NCBI GenBank assembly: GCA_937864115.1
Contig: CALMII010000039.1
Location: forward strand, 62,001 to 126,000
Direction: 5' to 3'
Source: an uncultured Steroidobacter sp.
GTDB lineage: Bacteria; Pseudomonadota; Gammaproteobacteria; Steroidobacterales; Steroidobacteraceae
Length of the DNA: 64,000 nucleotides
The notes beneath the pieces are model-generated. The model ran no database searches. It had not been told where the DNA came from and saw nothing but the letters and a program-made list of their open reading frames with translations. Below are positions 25,475 through 34,592 of the stretch, in pieces. The position numbers and the translations under genes are program-made. How positions within the stretch are numbered: the stretch's first letter is position 1; each line of letters starts with the position of its first letter.

Positions 25475-25813
25475 GGACGTGCTCGGTAAGTAGGAATTAG
25501 TTCGCTATGCAGAATATTAATTTCCCTGGCGGGCGGGCATCATAGGGAGCGACGCGTCCTGCCGCAACCGGGCCGAACATTCGAAAATTTGTGTCTTCGC
25601 GGAAGTGACCCCAAGAGTCAGAGCGAATCGCATTACATAACTCCGATGTTGTCGTTCGTTGACACGCGAAGGCCTTGGTTGCGCAGAGCAAGTTGTGATA
25701 GCGTCCCTCGCGGAATCTAAGCCCGCAGCGTGGAATCCATGCCGAATGTTCTAAAACGCTGCCGGGACTACAAAAATTTCCTGTTTCAGGCGCATCCGGG
25801 GGGTCGAGGGAGA
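25475..25813. promoter_or_regulatory. Divergent promoter region, dehydrogenases versus ligase
   Basis: It is AT-richer than its surroundings (for example GCAGAATATTAATTTCC near 25515). A perfect TTGACA occurs at 25659-25664 but without a fitting -10 at 16-18 bases, so I cannot assign a promoter. No palindrome that would obviously serve IclR or a fatty-acid repressor stands out. Confidence 0.4.
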
Positions 25814-27475
25814 ATGTCCCGAAAACACTTTGAATTCTGGCCGCGGCACCTGCCACGCAACATCACGGTGCCGGCGACCAACCTGTTCTACAACGCCGAC
25901 GTTTCCGCCGCACGCTTTCCCGACAAGCCGTTCCTGAACTTCTACGGGACCGAGCTGACGTTCGGCGAATTCCGCGACCAGGCCGAGCGGCTGGCGGGCT
26001 TCCTCGAACACCAATGCGACGTGAAGAAGGGCGACCGCGTGCTGCTGGTCATGCAGAACAGCCCGCAATTCATCCTCGCCTACTACGCGATCATCCGCGC
26101 CAACGCCATCGTCGTGCCGGTCAGCCCGATGAGCGTGACCGCCGAACTCGAACACTATCTGCACGACAGCGGCGCGCGCGTCGCGCTGGTCGCGCAGGAA
26201 ATCCATTCGCAGGTGAAGCCGCTGCTCGGCAAGCTGCTGGATCACGTGGTGGTCGCGGCATATGCGGACTACGTGACGCAGCCGACCGACCTGCGCGTGC
26301 CCGAGGCCGTCGCGGCGCCGCGCGAAAAAATCCAGGATCCGGGCGTGACGCTGTGGTCCGATGCGCTGGCGCAGAAGCTGCAACCCGGTCCGCTGACGAC
26401 CGGTCCCGATGATCTCTGCGTCATTCCGTACAGCTCCGGCACGACCGGCCGGCCGAAGGGCTGCATGCTCTCGCACGCCAACGTGATGCACACGCTGGTC
26501 GTGAATCGCATCTGGTTCGGCGCGACGCAGGACAGCACGCAGCTCGTCGTGCTGCCGTTCTTCCACGTGACCAGCATGCAGGGCGGCATGAACGGGCCGC
26601 TGTTCCAGGGCAGCACCATCATCCTGATGAGCCGCTGGGATCGCGAAACCGCGGCGGAACTCATCCAGCGCTACCAGCCGATGTCGTGGACCGCCATCTC
26701 GACGATGGTGATCGACTTCCTCGCGAACCCGCGCATCAGTGAATACGACCTGTCGTCGCTGATCCAGGTCTCCGGCGGCGGCGCCGCGATGCCGGCGGCG
26801 GTGGGCGAGCGCCTGCAGCAGATCGTCGGTTCGCCGTATGTCGAAGGCTACGGACTGACGGAGACCATCGCGCCGACGCACATCAATCCGCCCGACCGGC
26901 CGAAGCGGCAGTGCCTCGGCGTGCCGGTCTTCAATACCGATTCGCGCATCATCGATCCGGAGACGCTGCAGGAGCTGCCGCCCGACAAGGTCGGCGAGAT
27001 CGTCACGAACGGTCCGCAGGTGTTCCAGGGCTACTGGCGCAACGAGCAGGCGACGCGCGATGCCTTCATCGACATCGACGGCAGGAAATTCTTCCGCACG
27101 GGCGATCTCGGCTACGTCGACGACGAAGGCTATTTCTTCCTGGTCGATCGTCTCAAACGCATGATCAATGCGGCGGGCTTCAAGGTCTGGCCGGCGGAAA
27201 TCGAAGCGCAGATGTACCAGCATCCGGCCATCCAGGAAGCCTGCGTGATCGCGGCGAAGGACGCGCATCGCGGCGAAACGGTGAAGGCCGTGGTCGTGCT
27301 GCGCGCAACGCATCGCGGTGCAGTGAGCGAGAACGACATCATCGAATGGACGCGCCAGAACATGGCGACCTACAAGCATCCCCGCATCGTCGAATTCGTG
27401 GATTCCTTGCCGAAGTCGGCCACCGGCAAGGTGCAGTGGCGGGTGCTGCAGGATGCGGAAATGGCGCGGGCCTGA
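25814..27475 (+). CDS. Acyl-CoA ligase (AMP-forming, FadD/medium-to-long chain type)
   Basis: This ANL-superfamily enzyme activates a carboxylic acid to its CoA thioester through an acyl-AMP. It has 553 residues: P-loop YSSGTTGRPKG, the GYGLTE adenine motif, and the hinge TGDLGYVDDEGYFFLVDRLK with catalytic lysine in SATGKVQWRVL. The frame is open from 25730, but the ATG at 25814 has GAGGGAGA upstream and begins where homologues begin. It is followed by an IclR regulator 48 bases away. Ligase, two dehydrogenases and regulator suggest degradation of a specific acid. Chain length cannot be set from sequence. Confidence 0.92.
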   Translation: MSRKHFEFWPRHLPRNITVPATNLFYNADVSAARFPDKPFLNFYGTELTFGEFRDQAERLAGFLEHQCDVKKGDRVLLVMQNSPQFILAYYAIIRANAIVVPVSPMSVTAELEHYLHDSGARVALVAQEIHSQVKPLLGKLLDHVVVAAYADYVTQPTDLRVPEAVAAPREKIQDPGVTLWSDALAQKLQPGPLTTGPDDLCVIPYSSGTTGRPKGCMLSHANVMHTLVVNRIWFGATQDSTQLVVLPFFHVTSMQGGMNGPLFQGSTIILMSRWDRETAAELIQRYQPMSWTAISTMVIDFLANPRISEYDLSSLIQVSGGGAAMPAAVGERLQQIVGSPYVEGYGLTETIAPTHINPPDRPKRQCLGVPVFNTDSRIIDPETLQELPPDKVGEIVTNGPQVFQGYWRNEQATRDAFIDIDGRKFFRTGDLGYVDDEGYFFLVDRLKRMINAAGFKVWPAEIEAQMYQHPAIQEACVIAAKDAHRGETVKAVVVLRATHRGAVSENDIIEWTRQNMATYKHPRIVEFVDSLPKSATGKVQWRVLQDAEMARA

Positions 27476-27523
27476 GCGCAAAGAATTCAACGGACCCACA
27501 ATTCAATTCAAGGCGGACACCCT

Positions 27524-28369
27524 ATGGCCACACGAGCATCGGACATGACCAAGCTGGCACAGACTGGCGGACCCTCCGTCGCGCCGCGCCCGCATGTCGG
27601 CAAACAGGATCGACACTTCGTCACGGCGCTGTCGCGCGGACTGGACGTGCTGTCGTGCTTCCGCAGCGGCAGCCGCCTGCTGGGCAACCAGGACATTTCA
27701 GAGCGCTGCCGGCTGCCGAAGTCGACGGTCTCGCGGCTGACGTACACGCTCACGAAGCTGGGCTACCTGCACTACGTGAAGGAGTCCGGGAAATATCGCC
27801 TCGGAACCGCGACGCTCGCGCTCGGCAGCGCCGTGCTGGGACGCTTCGAAGTGCGCGACCTGGCGCGTCCGCTGATGCAGGAACTCGCGGACAGCACCGG
27901 CACGACGGTGTCGCTCGGTGCACGTCAGCGCCTGAGCATGGTGTACGTCGAAGTCTGCAAGGGCAATGCGGTGCTGTCGCTCAACGGTGAAGTCGGCATG
28001 CGGCTGCCGCTCGCGACGTCGGCGATCGGTCGCGCCTATCTCACCGTGTGTTCGGACACCGAGCGCGCCGACCTGATGGAGCAGATCCGCGAACTCGATC
28101 ATCTCGCCTGGCCGAACATCCGCCAGGGCATCGAGAAGGCGCTGTCGATGTATGCCGAGTCGGGCGTCTGCGGCTCGTTCGGCGACTGGCAGCCGGACGT
28201 GAACGGCATTGCCTGCGGCTTCCGTCCGGGCAACGGTCTGCCGCCGATGGCCATCAACTGCGGCGCGCCGGCGTTCAAGGTGTCGGAGGAGTACCTGATG
28301 TCGGAAGTGCGACCGCGCCTGATCGACATCGTGCGCCGGATCGAAGAGGGCCTGGGTCAGGCTCGCTGA
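27524..28369 (+). CDS. IclR-family transcription regulator
   Basis: The 281-residue product has an N-terminal winged helix (about 28-90: ALSRGLDVLSCFR, ISERCRLPKSTVSRLTYTLT) and a C-terminal IclR effector domain (about 105-275, with LATSAIGRAYL and GFGDW-like SFGDWQPDVNGIACGF). Members bind small aromatic or aliphatic acids and repress or activate adjacent catabolic genes. AAGGCGG precedes the ATG. A strong intrinsic terminator follows the gene. The acyl-CoA ligase immediately upstream is the likeliest target. Confidence 0.93.
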   Translation: MATRASDMTKLAQTGGPSVAPRPHVGKQDRHFVTALSRGLDVLSCFRSGSRLLGNQDISERCRLPKSTVSRLTYTLTKLGYLHYVKESGKYRLGTATLALGSAVLGRFEVRDLARPLMQELADSTGTTVSLGARQRLSMVYVEVCKGNAVLSLNGEVGMRLPLATSAIGRAYLTVCSDTERADLMEQIRELDHLAWPNIRQGIEKALSMYAESGVCGSFGDWQPDVNGIACGFRPGNGLPPMAINCGAPAFKVSEEYLMSEVRPRLIDIVRRIEEGLGQAR

Positions 28370-28392
28370 TCCTGCCGGTTGTTCGCTTCACG

Positions 28393-28425
28393 ACGGCGTG
28401 CATCGACGCGATGCACGCCGTTTTT
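28393..28425 (+). terminator. Intrinsic terminator after the IclR gene
   Basis: A perfect 12-bp stem (ACGGCGTGCATC with GATGCACGCCGT), a five-base loop and a T run. It is the best rho-independent terminator in the window. Confidence 0.88.
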
Positions 28426-28507
28426 GTTCGGGCCGTAAATGAATGACATCGGGCGCTGATTCAATCGCCGCGATGTGATCCATTCACCATATTGCGTGTT
28501 CGCATGA

Positions 28508-28537
28508 TTCTCATGTGCAGCACGGTTCAGCTACACT
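28508..28537 (+). promoter_or_regulatory. Sigma-70-like promoter of sucA
   Basis: TTCTCA (28508-28513), an 18-base spacer and TACACT (28532-28537) match four and four of six consensus positions. They lie about 80 bases before sucA and downstream of the IclR terminator. Confidence 0.45.
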
Positions 28538-28614
28538 ACGCGCCCTTTTGAACGCCCTGATCCCACCCGCCTCGGTTTGATTTCTCCTAGTCGAAACAGG
28601 AACTTGCGAGCGCA

Positions 28615-31518
28615 ATGAGCGACTCTAAGAGCGACTCTGGGCGAGCGAAGCTCGACCCTTCGCCCCGGAACACCCTTCTGGGGGCGGAAAACGCCCCGTA
28701 CATCGAATCCCTCTACGAAGACTATCTGGCGGATCCTGCCTCGGTAGGCGCGAAATGGCGCGACTACTTCGGCGGTCTCGCGGCCACGGGCGACACGGCC
28801 CATGGTCCGATCCGCGACGCGCTCGCATTGCGTGCCCGTGAACAGCGGCCGGTCGCTGCGACGGCGGCCAGCTCCGCGAGCCCGGATGCCTCCGTCAAAC
28901 AGGCTGCCGTCGCGCGCCTCGTGCAGGTTTATTCCAATCGCGGCCATCTGCTGGCGGACATCGATCCGCTGGGCCTGATGCAGCGCCCGGTGCCCGAAGT
29001 GCTCGAGCTTGGCCACTTCGGCCTGACGAACGCCGATCTCGACACCGAGTTCTACACGGGCAGCCGCACCGACGCGATTCCCAAGCGCATGAAGCTGCGC
29101 GACATCGTCGCCCAGCTTCGCTACATCTATTGCGGCCCGATCGGCGCCGAATTCGCGCATGTGTCGAATTCCGCCGAGCGTCTGTGGCTGCAGGATCGTT
29201 TCCAGGCCGGCCGCATCAAGAGCCGGCTCAGCGTGGAAGAACGCAAGACGCTGCTGCAGCAGCTCACCGCGGCGGAAGGGCTGGAACTCTATTTCGCCAC
29301 CAAGTACCCGGCGCAGAAGCGCTTCTCGCTGGAAGGCGGCGAAGCGCTGATTCCGCTGCTCGACGATCTGATCCAGCGGGGCGGCCAGAACGGCGTCGAG
29401 GAAATCATCATCGGCATGGCGCACCGCGGCCGCCTCAACGTGCTCGTCAACGTCGTGGGCAAGTCGCCGCAGGTGATGTTCTCCGAGTTCGAGGGTGTCT
29501 ACGACACCAATCACATGCAGGGCTCGGGCGACGTGAAGTACCACAAGGGCTTCTCGACCGACATCCGCACGCCCGCCGGCAATGTGCACGTGGCGCTGGC
29601 CTTCAATCCCTCGCATCTCGAAGTGGTCAACCCGGTGGTCGAAGGCTCCGTGCGTTCGCGCCAGGAACGCCGCAGCGATGCCAAGGGCGACAAGGTCGTG
29701 CCGATCCTGATTCACGGCGATGCCGCGTTCGCGGGGCAGGGCGTGGTGATGGAAACGCTGCAGCTGTCGCAGGCCCGCGGCTACTACACCGGCGGCACGG
29801 TGCACGTGATCATCAACAACCAGGTCGGTTTCACCATCTCCGATCCGCGCGATGCGCGTTCGACGCTGTACTGCTCGGATGTCGCGAAGATCATCGAGGC
29901 GCCGATCTTCCACGTGAACGGCGACGATCCCGAAGCGGTGCTGTTCGTCACGCGCCTCGCACTCGACTACCGCATGACGTTCCACAAGGACGTCGTCATC
30001 GACCTGGTCTGCTATCGCCGTCGCGGCCACAACGAAGCCGATGAACCGGCCGCAACCCAGCCGGTGATGTACCAGCAGATCCGTCAGCAGGCGACGACGC
30101 GTCAGCGCTACGCCGAAAAGCTGACGGCGGACGATGTCATCAAGATGGCCGATGCCGATGCCATGGTCGAGGACTATCGCCGCACGCTCGACGAGGGCAA
30201 GTCCACCGTCAAGCAGGCGCTCGGCATGATCGGCAACAAGCACACGGTGGACTGGAGCAAGTACCAGCACGCGAACTGGAGCGAGTCGGTGCCGACGGGC
30301 GTGCGCATCGAAAAGCTGCGCGAACTGGGCGAGAAGCTCACGTCGTTCCCCTCCAACTTCACGCTGCATCGCCAGGTGGCGAACATCGTGCAGAGCCGCG
30401 AAAAAATGGCCGCGGGCCAGATGCCGCTCGACTGGGGTTACGCCGAGACGCTCGCCTACGCGACGCTGCTGACCGAAGGTTATGAAATCCGCCTGTCCGG
30501 CCAGGACAGCGGCCGCGGCACGTTCTTCCATCGTCATGCCGTCTGGCACGACCAGTCGAAGGGCGAGTCCTATATTCCGCTGCAGCACCTCGCGGCCGGC
30601 CAGCCCAGCTTCACGGTCATCGACTCGCTGCTCTCGGAAGAAGCCGTGATGGGTTTCGAGTACGGCTTCTCCACCACCGAGCCGAACTGCCTGACGATCT
30701 GGGAAGGCCAGTTCGGCGACTTCTCGAACGGCGCGCAGGTCATCATCGACCAGTTCATCAGTTCCGGCGAAGCGAAGTGGGGCCGCCTGTGCGGACTCAC
30801 GCTGTTCCTGCCGCACGGCTACGAAGGCCAGGGTCCGGAACATTCGTCGGCGCGTCTCGAACGCTTCCTGCAGTTGTGTGCCGAACAGAACATGCAGGTC
30901 GTGGTGCCGTCGACGCCCGCGCAGATGTTCCACATGCTGCGCCGGCAGATGCTGCAGCCGTTCCGCAAGCCGCTCATCGTCATGACGCCGAAGAGCCTGC
31001 TGCGCCACAAGCTGTCGGTGTCCTCGCTCGACGATCTCACCCGCGGCAGCTTCCGCAACGTCATCGACGAAGTCGACGATGTGCAGGCCTCGAAGATCAC
31101 GCGCGTCGTGTTCTGCTCGGGCAAGGTGTACTTCGATCTGCTCGACTCGCGTCGTTCCGACGGCGTGCACAACGTCGCGCTGGTGCGCATCGAGCAGCTT
31201 TATCCGTTCCCCGCCGAGGAATACGCAGCCATCCTGCGCAAGTACTCCGCGGCGCGCGAGATCGTGTGGTGCCAGGAAGAGCCGCAGAACCAGGGCGCCT
31301 GGTATCAGATCCGGCATCGCCTGCAGGAACCACTCTCGGCAGATCATCAGTTGCTGTACGCGGGTCGAGCACCGGCAGCGGCGCCGGCGACCGGCATCTT
31401 CAAGATGCACGTCGAGCAGCAGCAGGGCCTCGTGGACGCAGCGCTGCGTTCGACCAGTACCGAAGAATCACTGCGGCAGACCACTCGTCTGAAGGCCGCC
31501 GCCAACAGGAAGAACTAG
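28615..31518 (+). CDS. sucA: 2-oxoglutarate dehydrogenase E1 component
   Basis: This is the thiamine-diphosphate decarboxylase of the oxoglutarate dehydrogenase complex in the TCA cycle. At 967 residues it is close to the normal 930-960. Its N-terminal domain binds E2 (APYIESLYEDYLADP). The ThDP/Mg site is at IHGDAAFAGQGVV and VIINNQVGFT, and active-site histidines lie in GMAHRGRLNV and CYRRRGHNEADEP. The C-terminal transketolase-like half includes SGQDSGRGTFFHRHAV and GYEGQGPEHSSARLERFLQL. sucB follows four bases after the stop, then lpd. No sdh genes lie upstream; instead an independent promoter is present. Confidence 0.98.
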   Translation: MSDSKSDSGRAKLDPSPRNTLLGAENAPYIESLYEDYLADPASVGAKWRDYFGGLAATGDTAHGPIRDALALRAREQRPVAATAASSASPDASVKQAAVARLVQVYSNRGHLLADIDPLGLMQRPVPEVLELGHFGLTNADLDTEFYTGSRTDAIPKRMKLRDIVAQLRYIYCGPIGAEFAHVSNSAERLWLQDRFQAGRIKSRLSVEERKTLLQQLTAAEGLELYFATKYPAQKRFSLEGGEALIPLLDDLIQRGGQNGVEEIIIGMAHRGRLNVLVNVVGKSPQVMFSEFEGVYDTNHMQGSGDVKYHKGFSTDIRTPAGNVHVALAFNPSHLEVVNPVVEGSVRSRQERRSDAKGDKVVPILIHGDAAFAGQGVVMETLQLSQARGYYTGGTVHVIINNQVGFTISDPRDARSTLYCSDVAKIIEAPIFHVNGDDPEAVLFVTRLALDYRMTFHKDVVIDLVCYRRRGHNEADEPAATQPVMYQQIRQQATTRQRYAEKLTADDVIKMADADAMVEDYRRTLDEGKSTVKQALGMIGNKHTVDWSKYQHANWSESVPTGVRIEKLRELGEKLTSFPSNFTLHRQVANIVQSREKMAAGQMPLDWGYAETLAYATLLTEGYEIRLSGQDSGRGTFFHRHAVWHDQSKGESYIPLQHLAAGQPSFTVIDSLLSEEAVMGFEYGFSTTEPNCLTIWEGQFGDFSNGAQVIIDQFISSGEAKWGRLCGLTLFLPHGYEGQGPEHSSARLERFLQLCAEQNMQVVVPSTPAQMFHMLRRQMLQPFRKPLIVMTPKSLLRHKLSVSSLDDLTRGSFRNVIDEVDDVQASKITRVVFCSGKVYFDLLDSRRSDGVHNVALVRIEQLYPFPAEEYAAILRKYSAAREIVWCQEEPQNQGAWYQIRHRLQEPLSADHQLLYAGRAPAAAPATGIFKMHVEQQQGLVDAALRSTSTEESLRQTTRLKAAANRKN

Positions 31519-31522
31519 TTCA

Positions 31523-32725
31523 ATGAGCATCGAAGTCAAAGTCCCGCAACTACCCGAGTCGGTTACCGACGCGACGCTGATGACCTGGCACAAGAAGCCG
31601 GGCGACACCGTCGGCCGCGACGAAAACCTCGTGGACCTGGAAACCGACAAGGTCGTGCTGGAAGTGCCGTCGCCCTCGGCAGGCGTGCTGAAAGAGATCA
31701 AGGTCGAGAACGGCACCACGGTGACTGCGGGACAGGTGCTGGCGATTCTCGAAGCCGCGGATGGCACCGTTGCCGTGAAAGCGGCGCCCGCTGAGCCGAA
31801 GGCCGAAGCCGCTGCGCCGAAGGCGGCCGCTGCTGCCGGCGGCAAGCTCGCCCCTGCGGCCAAGCGCATGGTCGAAGAAAACAAGCTCGATGCATCGCAG
31901 ATCGCGGGCAGCGGGCGCGACGGCCGCGTCAGCAAGGGCGACGTGATCCAGCATCTGGAGAAGAGCAAGGCGGCGCCGGCTGCAAAGGCCGCTCCCGCTG
32001 TCGCATTGCCCGCGGCGGCAGGTTCGCGCAACGAACAGCGCGTGCCGATGACCCGTCTGCGGGCGCGCATTGCCGAGCGTCTGCTGCAGGCGCAGTCGAC
32101 CGCCGCGATGCTCACGACCTTCAACGAGGTCGATCTCACCGAAGTGAACGCGATCCGCGCGCGCTACAAGGACAAGTTCGAGAAGACGCACGGCGTGAAG
32201 CTCGGCTTCTCGTCGTTCTTCATCAAGGCCGCGATCGAGGCGCTGCGCAAGTTCCCGGCGGTCAATGCTTCCATCGACGGCAACGACATCATCTATCACG
32301 AGTTCTACGACATCGGCGTGGCGGTCTCGACCGAACGCGGCCTGATGGTGCCTGTGATCCGCAATGCCGAATCGCTGAGCTACGCCGACGTCGAGAAGGC
32401 CGTGGGCGGTTATGCCGCCAAGGCGCGCGAAGGCTCGATCACGCTCGAAGAACTGACCGGCGGCACGTTCACCATCACCAACGGCGGTGTCTTCGGCTCG
32501 CTCATGTCGACGCCGATCCTGAATCCGCCGCAGGTCGCCATCCTCGGCATGCACAAGGTCCAGGAGCGCCCGATGGTCATCAACGGCGAGATCAAGATCC
32601 GCCCGATGATGTACCTGGCGCTGACCTACGATCACCGCATCGTCGACGGCAAGGACTCGGTGCAGTTCCTGGTCGCGATCAAGGAAGCGCTGGAGGATCC
32701 GGCGCGGCTGCTGCTGCAGCTGTGA
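31523..32725 (+). CDS. sucB: Dihydrolipoyllysine succinyltransferase (E2 of OGDH)
   Basis: It transfers the succinyl group from E1-bound lipoamide to CoA. The 400-residue product has one lipoyl domain with Lys43 (DLETDKVVLEV), an Ala/Pro-rich linker (about 80-112), a peripheral subunit-binding domain (AAKRMVEENKLDASQIAGSG), a second linker, and the acetyltransferase core ending LTYDHRIVDGKD with the catalytic His-Asp pair. It is co-transcribed with sucA (four-base gap). Downstream an inverted repeat separates it from lpd. Confidence 0.98.
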   Translation: MSIEVKVPQLPESVTDATLMTWHKKPGDTVGRDENLVDLETDKVVLEVPSPSAGVLKEIKVENGTTVTAGQVLAILEAADGTVAVKAAPAEPKAEAAAPKAAAAAGGKLAPAAKRMVEENKLDASQIAGSGRDGRVSKGDVIQHLEKSKAAPAAKAAPAVALPAAAGSRNEQRVPMTRLRARIAERLLQAQSTAAMLTTFNEVDLTEVNAIRARYKDKFEKTHGVKLGFSSFFIKAAIEALRKFPAVNASIDGNDIIYHEFYDIGVAVSTERGLMVPVIRNAESLSYADVEKAVGGYAAKAREGSITLEELTGGTFTITNGGVFGSLMSTPILNPPQVAILGMHKVQERPMVINGEIKIRPMMYLALTYDHRIVDGKDSVQFLVAIKEALEDPARLLLQL

Positions 32726-32744
32726 GAGAGGGCGACTGGCGGCT

Positions 32745-32819
32745 GGCTACTGGCGACTGGCCAGAAGCCAGCACGTAGCAGTCACTGTTTTTCCATTTTC
32801 TGGCCAGCAGCCAGTAGCC
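32745..32819. repeat. Inverted repeat between sucB and lpd
   Basis: The left arm at 32745-32766 and right arm at 32798-32819 match at about 20 of 22 bases (GGCTACTGGC and GCCAGTAGCC at the outer ends). The left arm sits in a run of CTGGC repeats (32731-32772). It may attenuate lpd relative to sucAB. Confidence 0.7.
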
Positions 32820-32835
32820 TTATCGGAGCTCCCCC

Positions 32836-34260
32836 ATGTCCCAGTACGATGTCATCGTCATCGGCGGCGGCCCCGCCGGTTATCCGGCCGCCATCCGGGC
32901 TGCGCAGAACAAGCTCAAGGTCGCCTGCATCGACGAATGGCAGAACAAGGACGGCAGCTATGCCTTCGGCGGTACGTGTCTGAACGCGGGCTGCATTCCT
33001 TCGAAGGCGCTGCTGGAATCCTCGGAGCTGTATCACCGCACCCAGCATGAGTTTGCGGTTCATGGCATCAAGGTCGGCAGTGTCGAGGTCGACGTGTCGA
33101 CCATGCAGAAGCGTCGCGCGACCATCGTGAAGCAGTCGACCGCCGGCATCAGCTCGCTCTTCAAGGCGGCCGGTGTCACGCCGCTGCAGGGGCACGGCAA
33201 GCTGCTCTCCGGCAATCGCGTCGAATTCACTGGCAAGGACGGCAAGAAGGAAGAGCTGACCGCGAAGCACGTCATCCTCGCCGCCGGTTCGATTCCGACC
33301 GAACTGAAGAGCCTGCCGTTCGACGGCGAGCAGATCATCGACTCGTGGGGCGCGCTCGAACTCACCGCCGTGCCGAAGCGCCTCGGCGTGATCGGCGCCG
33401 GCGTGATTGGCCTCGAACTCGGCAGCGTGTGGAAGCGTCTCGGCGCCGAAGTCGTCGTGCTCGAAGCACTCGATACCTTCCTGCCCATGGCCGACGGGGC
33501 CGTGTCGAAGGAAGCGCTCAAGCAGTTCAAGAAGCAGGGTCTCGACATCCGCCTCGGCGCCAAGGTCAGCGGCGCAGAGAAGGGCAAGAAGGGTGTGACG
33601 CTCAAGTACACCGATGCCAAGGGCGAACAGACGCTCGAAGTCGACAAGGTCATCGTCGCCATCGGCCGTCGTCCGTACACCAAGGATCTGCTGGGCGAAG
33701 GCACGGGCGTCGAAGTCGACGAGCGCGGTTTCGTGAAGGTCGATCATGAGTGCCGCACGAACGCCGCGAACGTCTGGGCAGTCGGCGATCTGGTGCGCGG
33801 CCCGATGCTGGCGCACAAGGGCAAGGAAGAGGGCGTCGTCGTCGCCGACCTGATCGCCGGCAAGTACGGCGAAGTGAACTACAAAGTCATTCCGTCGGTG
33901 ATCTACACCGCGCCGGAGATCGCCTGGGTCGGTCAGACCGAAGAAGAGGTGAAGAAGAGCGGCCGCGCCTACAAGGTGGGTTCGTTCCCGTTCGCCGCAG
34001 CGGGCCGTGCGCGTGCGATGGAATCCATTGCCGGCTTCGTCAAAGTGGTTTCGGCCACCGATGACGACGAGATTCTCGGCATCCACATCATCGGCCCGAT
34101 GGCGGGCGAACTGATCGCCGAAGCGGTGCTGGCGATGGAATACTCGGCGAGCACCGAGGACCTGCAGCGCACGATCCACGCGCATCCGACGCTCTCGGAA
34201 GCCGTGCACGAAGCCGCGCTGAATGCCGACAAGATCGCCATCGATTTCCCGAATCGCTGA
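32836..34260 (+). CDS. lpdA: Dihydrolipoyl dehydrogenase (E3)
   Basis: It reoxidises dihydrolipoamide for the 2-oxoacid dehydrogenase complexes, passing electrons to NAD. The 474-residue product has the FAD motif VIGGGPAGYPAAIRAAQ, redox-active Cys48/Cys53 (GGTCLNAGCIPSKALL), the NAD-binding GAGVIGLELGSVW, and the dimer-interface His-Glu pair HAHPTLSEAVHEAAL. It is third in the sucA-sucB-lpd cluster but separated from sucB by an inverted repeat. GGAG precedes the ATG. Confidence 0.98.
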   Translation: MSQYDVIVIGGGPAGYPAAIRAAQNKLKVACIDEWQNKDGSYAFGGTCLNAGCIPSKALLESSELYHRTQHEFAVHGIKVGSVEVDVSTMQKRRATIVKQSTAGISSLFKAAGVTPLQGHGKLLSGNRVEFTGKDGKKEELTAKHVILAAGSIPTELKSLPFDGEQIIDSWGALELTAVPKRLGVIGAGVIGLELGSVWKRLGAEVVVLEALDTFLPMADGAVSKEALKQFKKQGLDIRLGAKVSGAEKGKKGVTLKYTDAKGEQTLEVDKVIVAIGRRPYTKDLLGEGTGVEVDERGFVKVDHECRTNAANVWAVGDLVRGPMLAHKGKEEGVVVADLIAGKYGEVNYKVIPSVIYTAPEIAWVGQTEEEVKKSGRAYKVGSFPFAAAGRARAMESIAGFVKVVSATDDDEILGIHIIGPMAGELIAEAVLAMEYSASTEDLQRTIHAHPTLSEAVHEAALNADKIAIDFPNR

Positions 34261-34265
34261 TCGCC

Positions 34266-34526
34266 ATGAGCGAGCCGGATTGGAAAACCGTCGCAGAGCC
34301 CACCGATGAGGCCGGTGCGCGGATCGTGCTCGGCCTCCTCGAATCCGAATCCATTCCGGCCCGCATCAAGAGCAACGTCCCGGTTCCCGGACTGCCCATC
34401 TCGTTCCAGGTGCAGGTGAATTCCGGATTCGTCGAGCGCGCTCAATCGCTGCTGGCAGGCGCACAGTTCAGCGAAGACGAACTCGCATCGCTCGCCATCG
34501 CGTCGCCGCCGGTCGACGAACCCTGA
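34266..34526 (+). CDS. DUF2007-type small protein
   Basis: The 86-residue product has the ferredoxin-like pattern of the DUF2007 (putative signal-transducing) family: WKTVAEPTDEAGARIVLGLLESESIPARI, then FQVQVNSGFVERAQSLLAG. Only the general role of binding small ligands or proteins is proposed for this family. It begins five bases after lpd and is co-transcribed with it. There is no signal peptide or membrane segment. Confidence 0.82.
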   Translation: MSEPDWKTVAEPTDEAGARIVLGLLESESIPARIKSNVPVPGLPISFQVQVNSGFVERAQSLLAGAQFSEDELASLAIASPPVDEP

Positions 34527-34592
34527 GCCCTGTCGTCGGTCGCGCGCTGCGTGTTAACGTGCGGCCGATCTGCAGAAAAAGAGGGCTCGCGG

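Noticed and set aside
25659..25664. Perfect TTGACA as promoter of the acyl-CoA ligase
   Set aside because: No -10-like hexamer lies 15-19 bases downstream; TGATAG at 25696 is 31 bases away.
28531..31410. 959-codon open frame on the minus strand across sucA
   Set aside because: It is a shadow of the sucA reading frame in high-GC DNA; the residues are Arg/Ala/Gln/Val-rich without motifs, and sucA on the plus strand is unambiguous.
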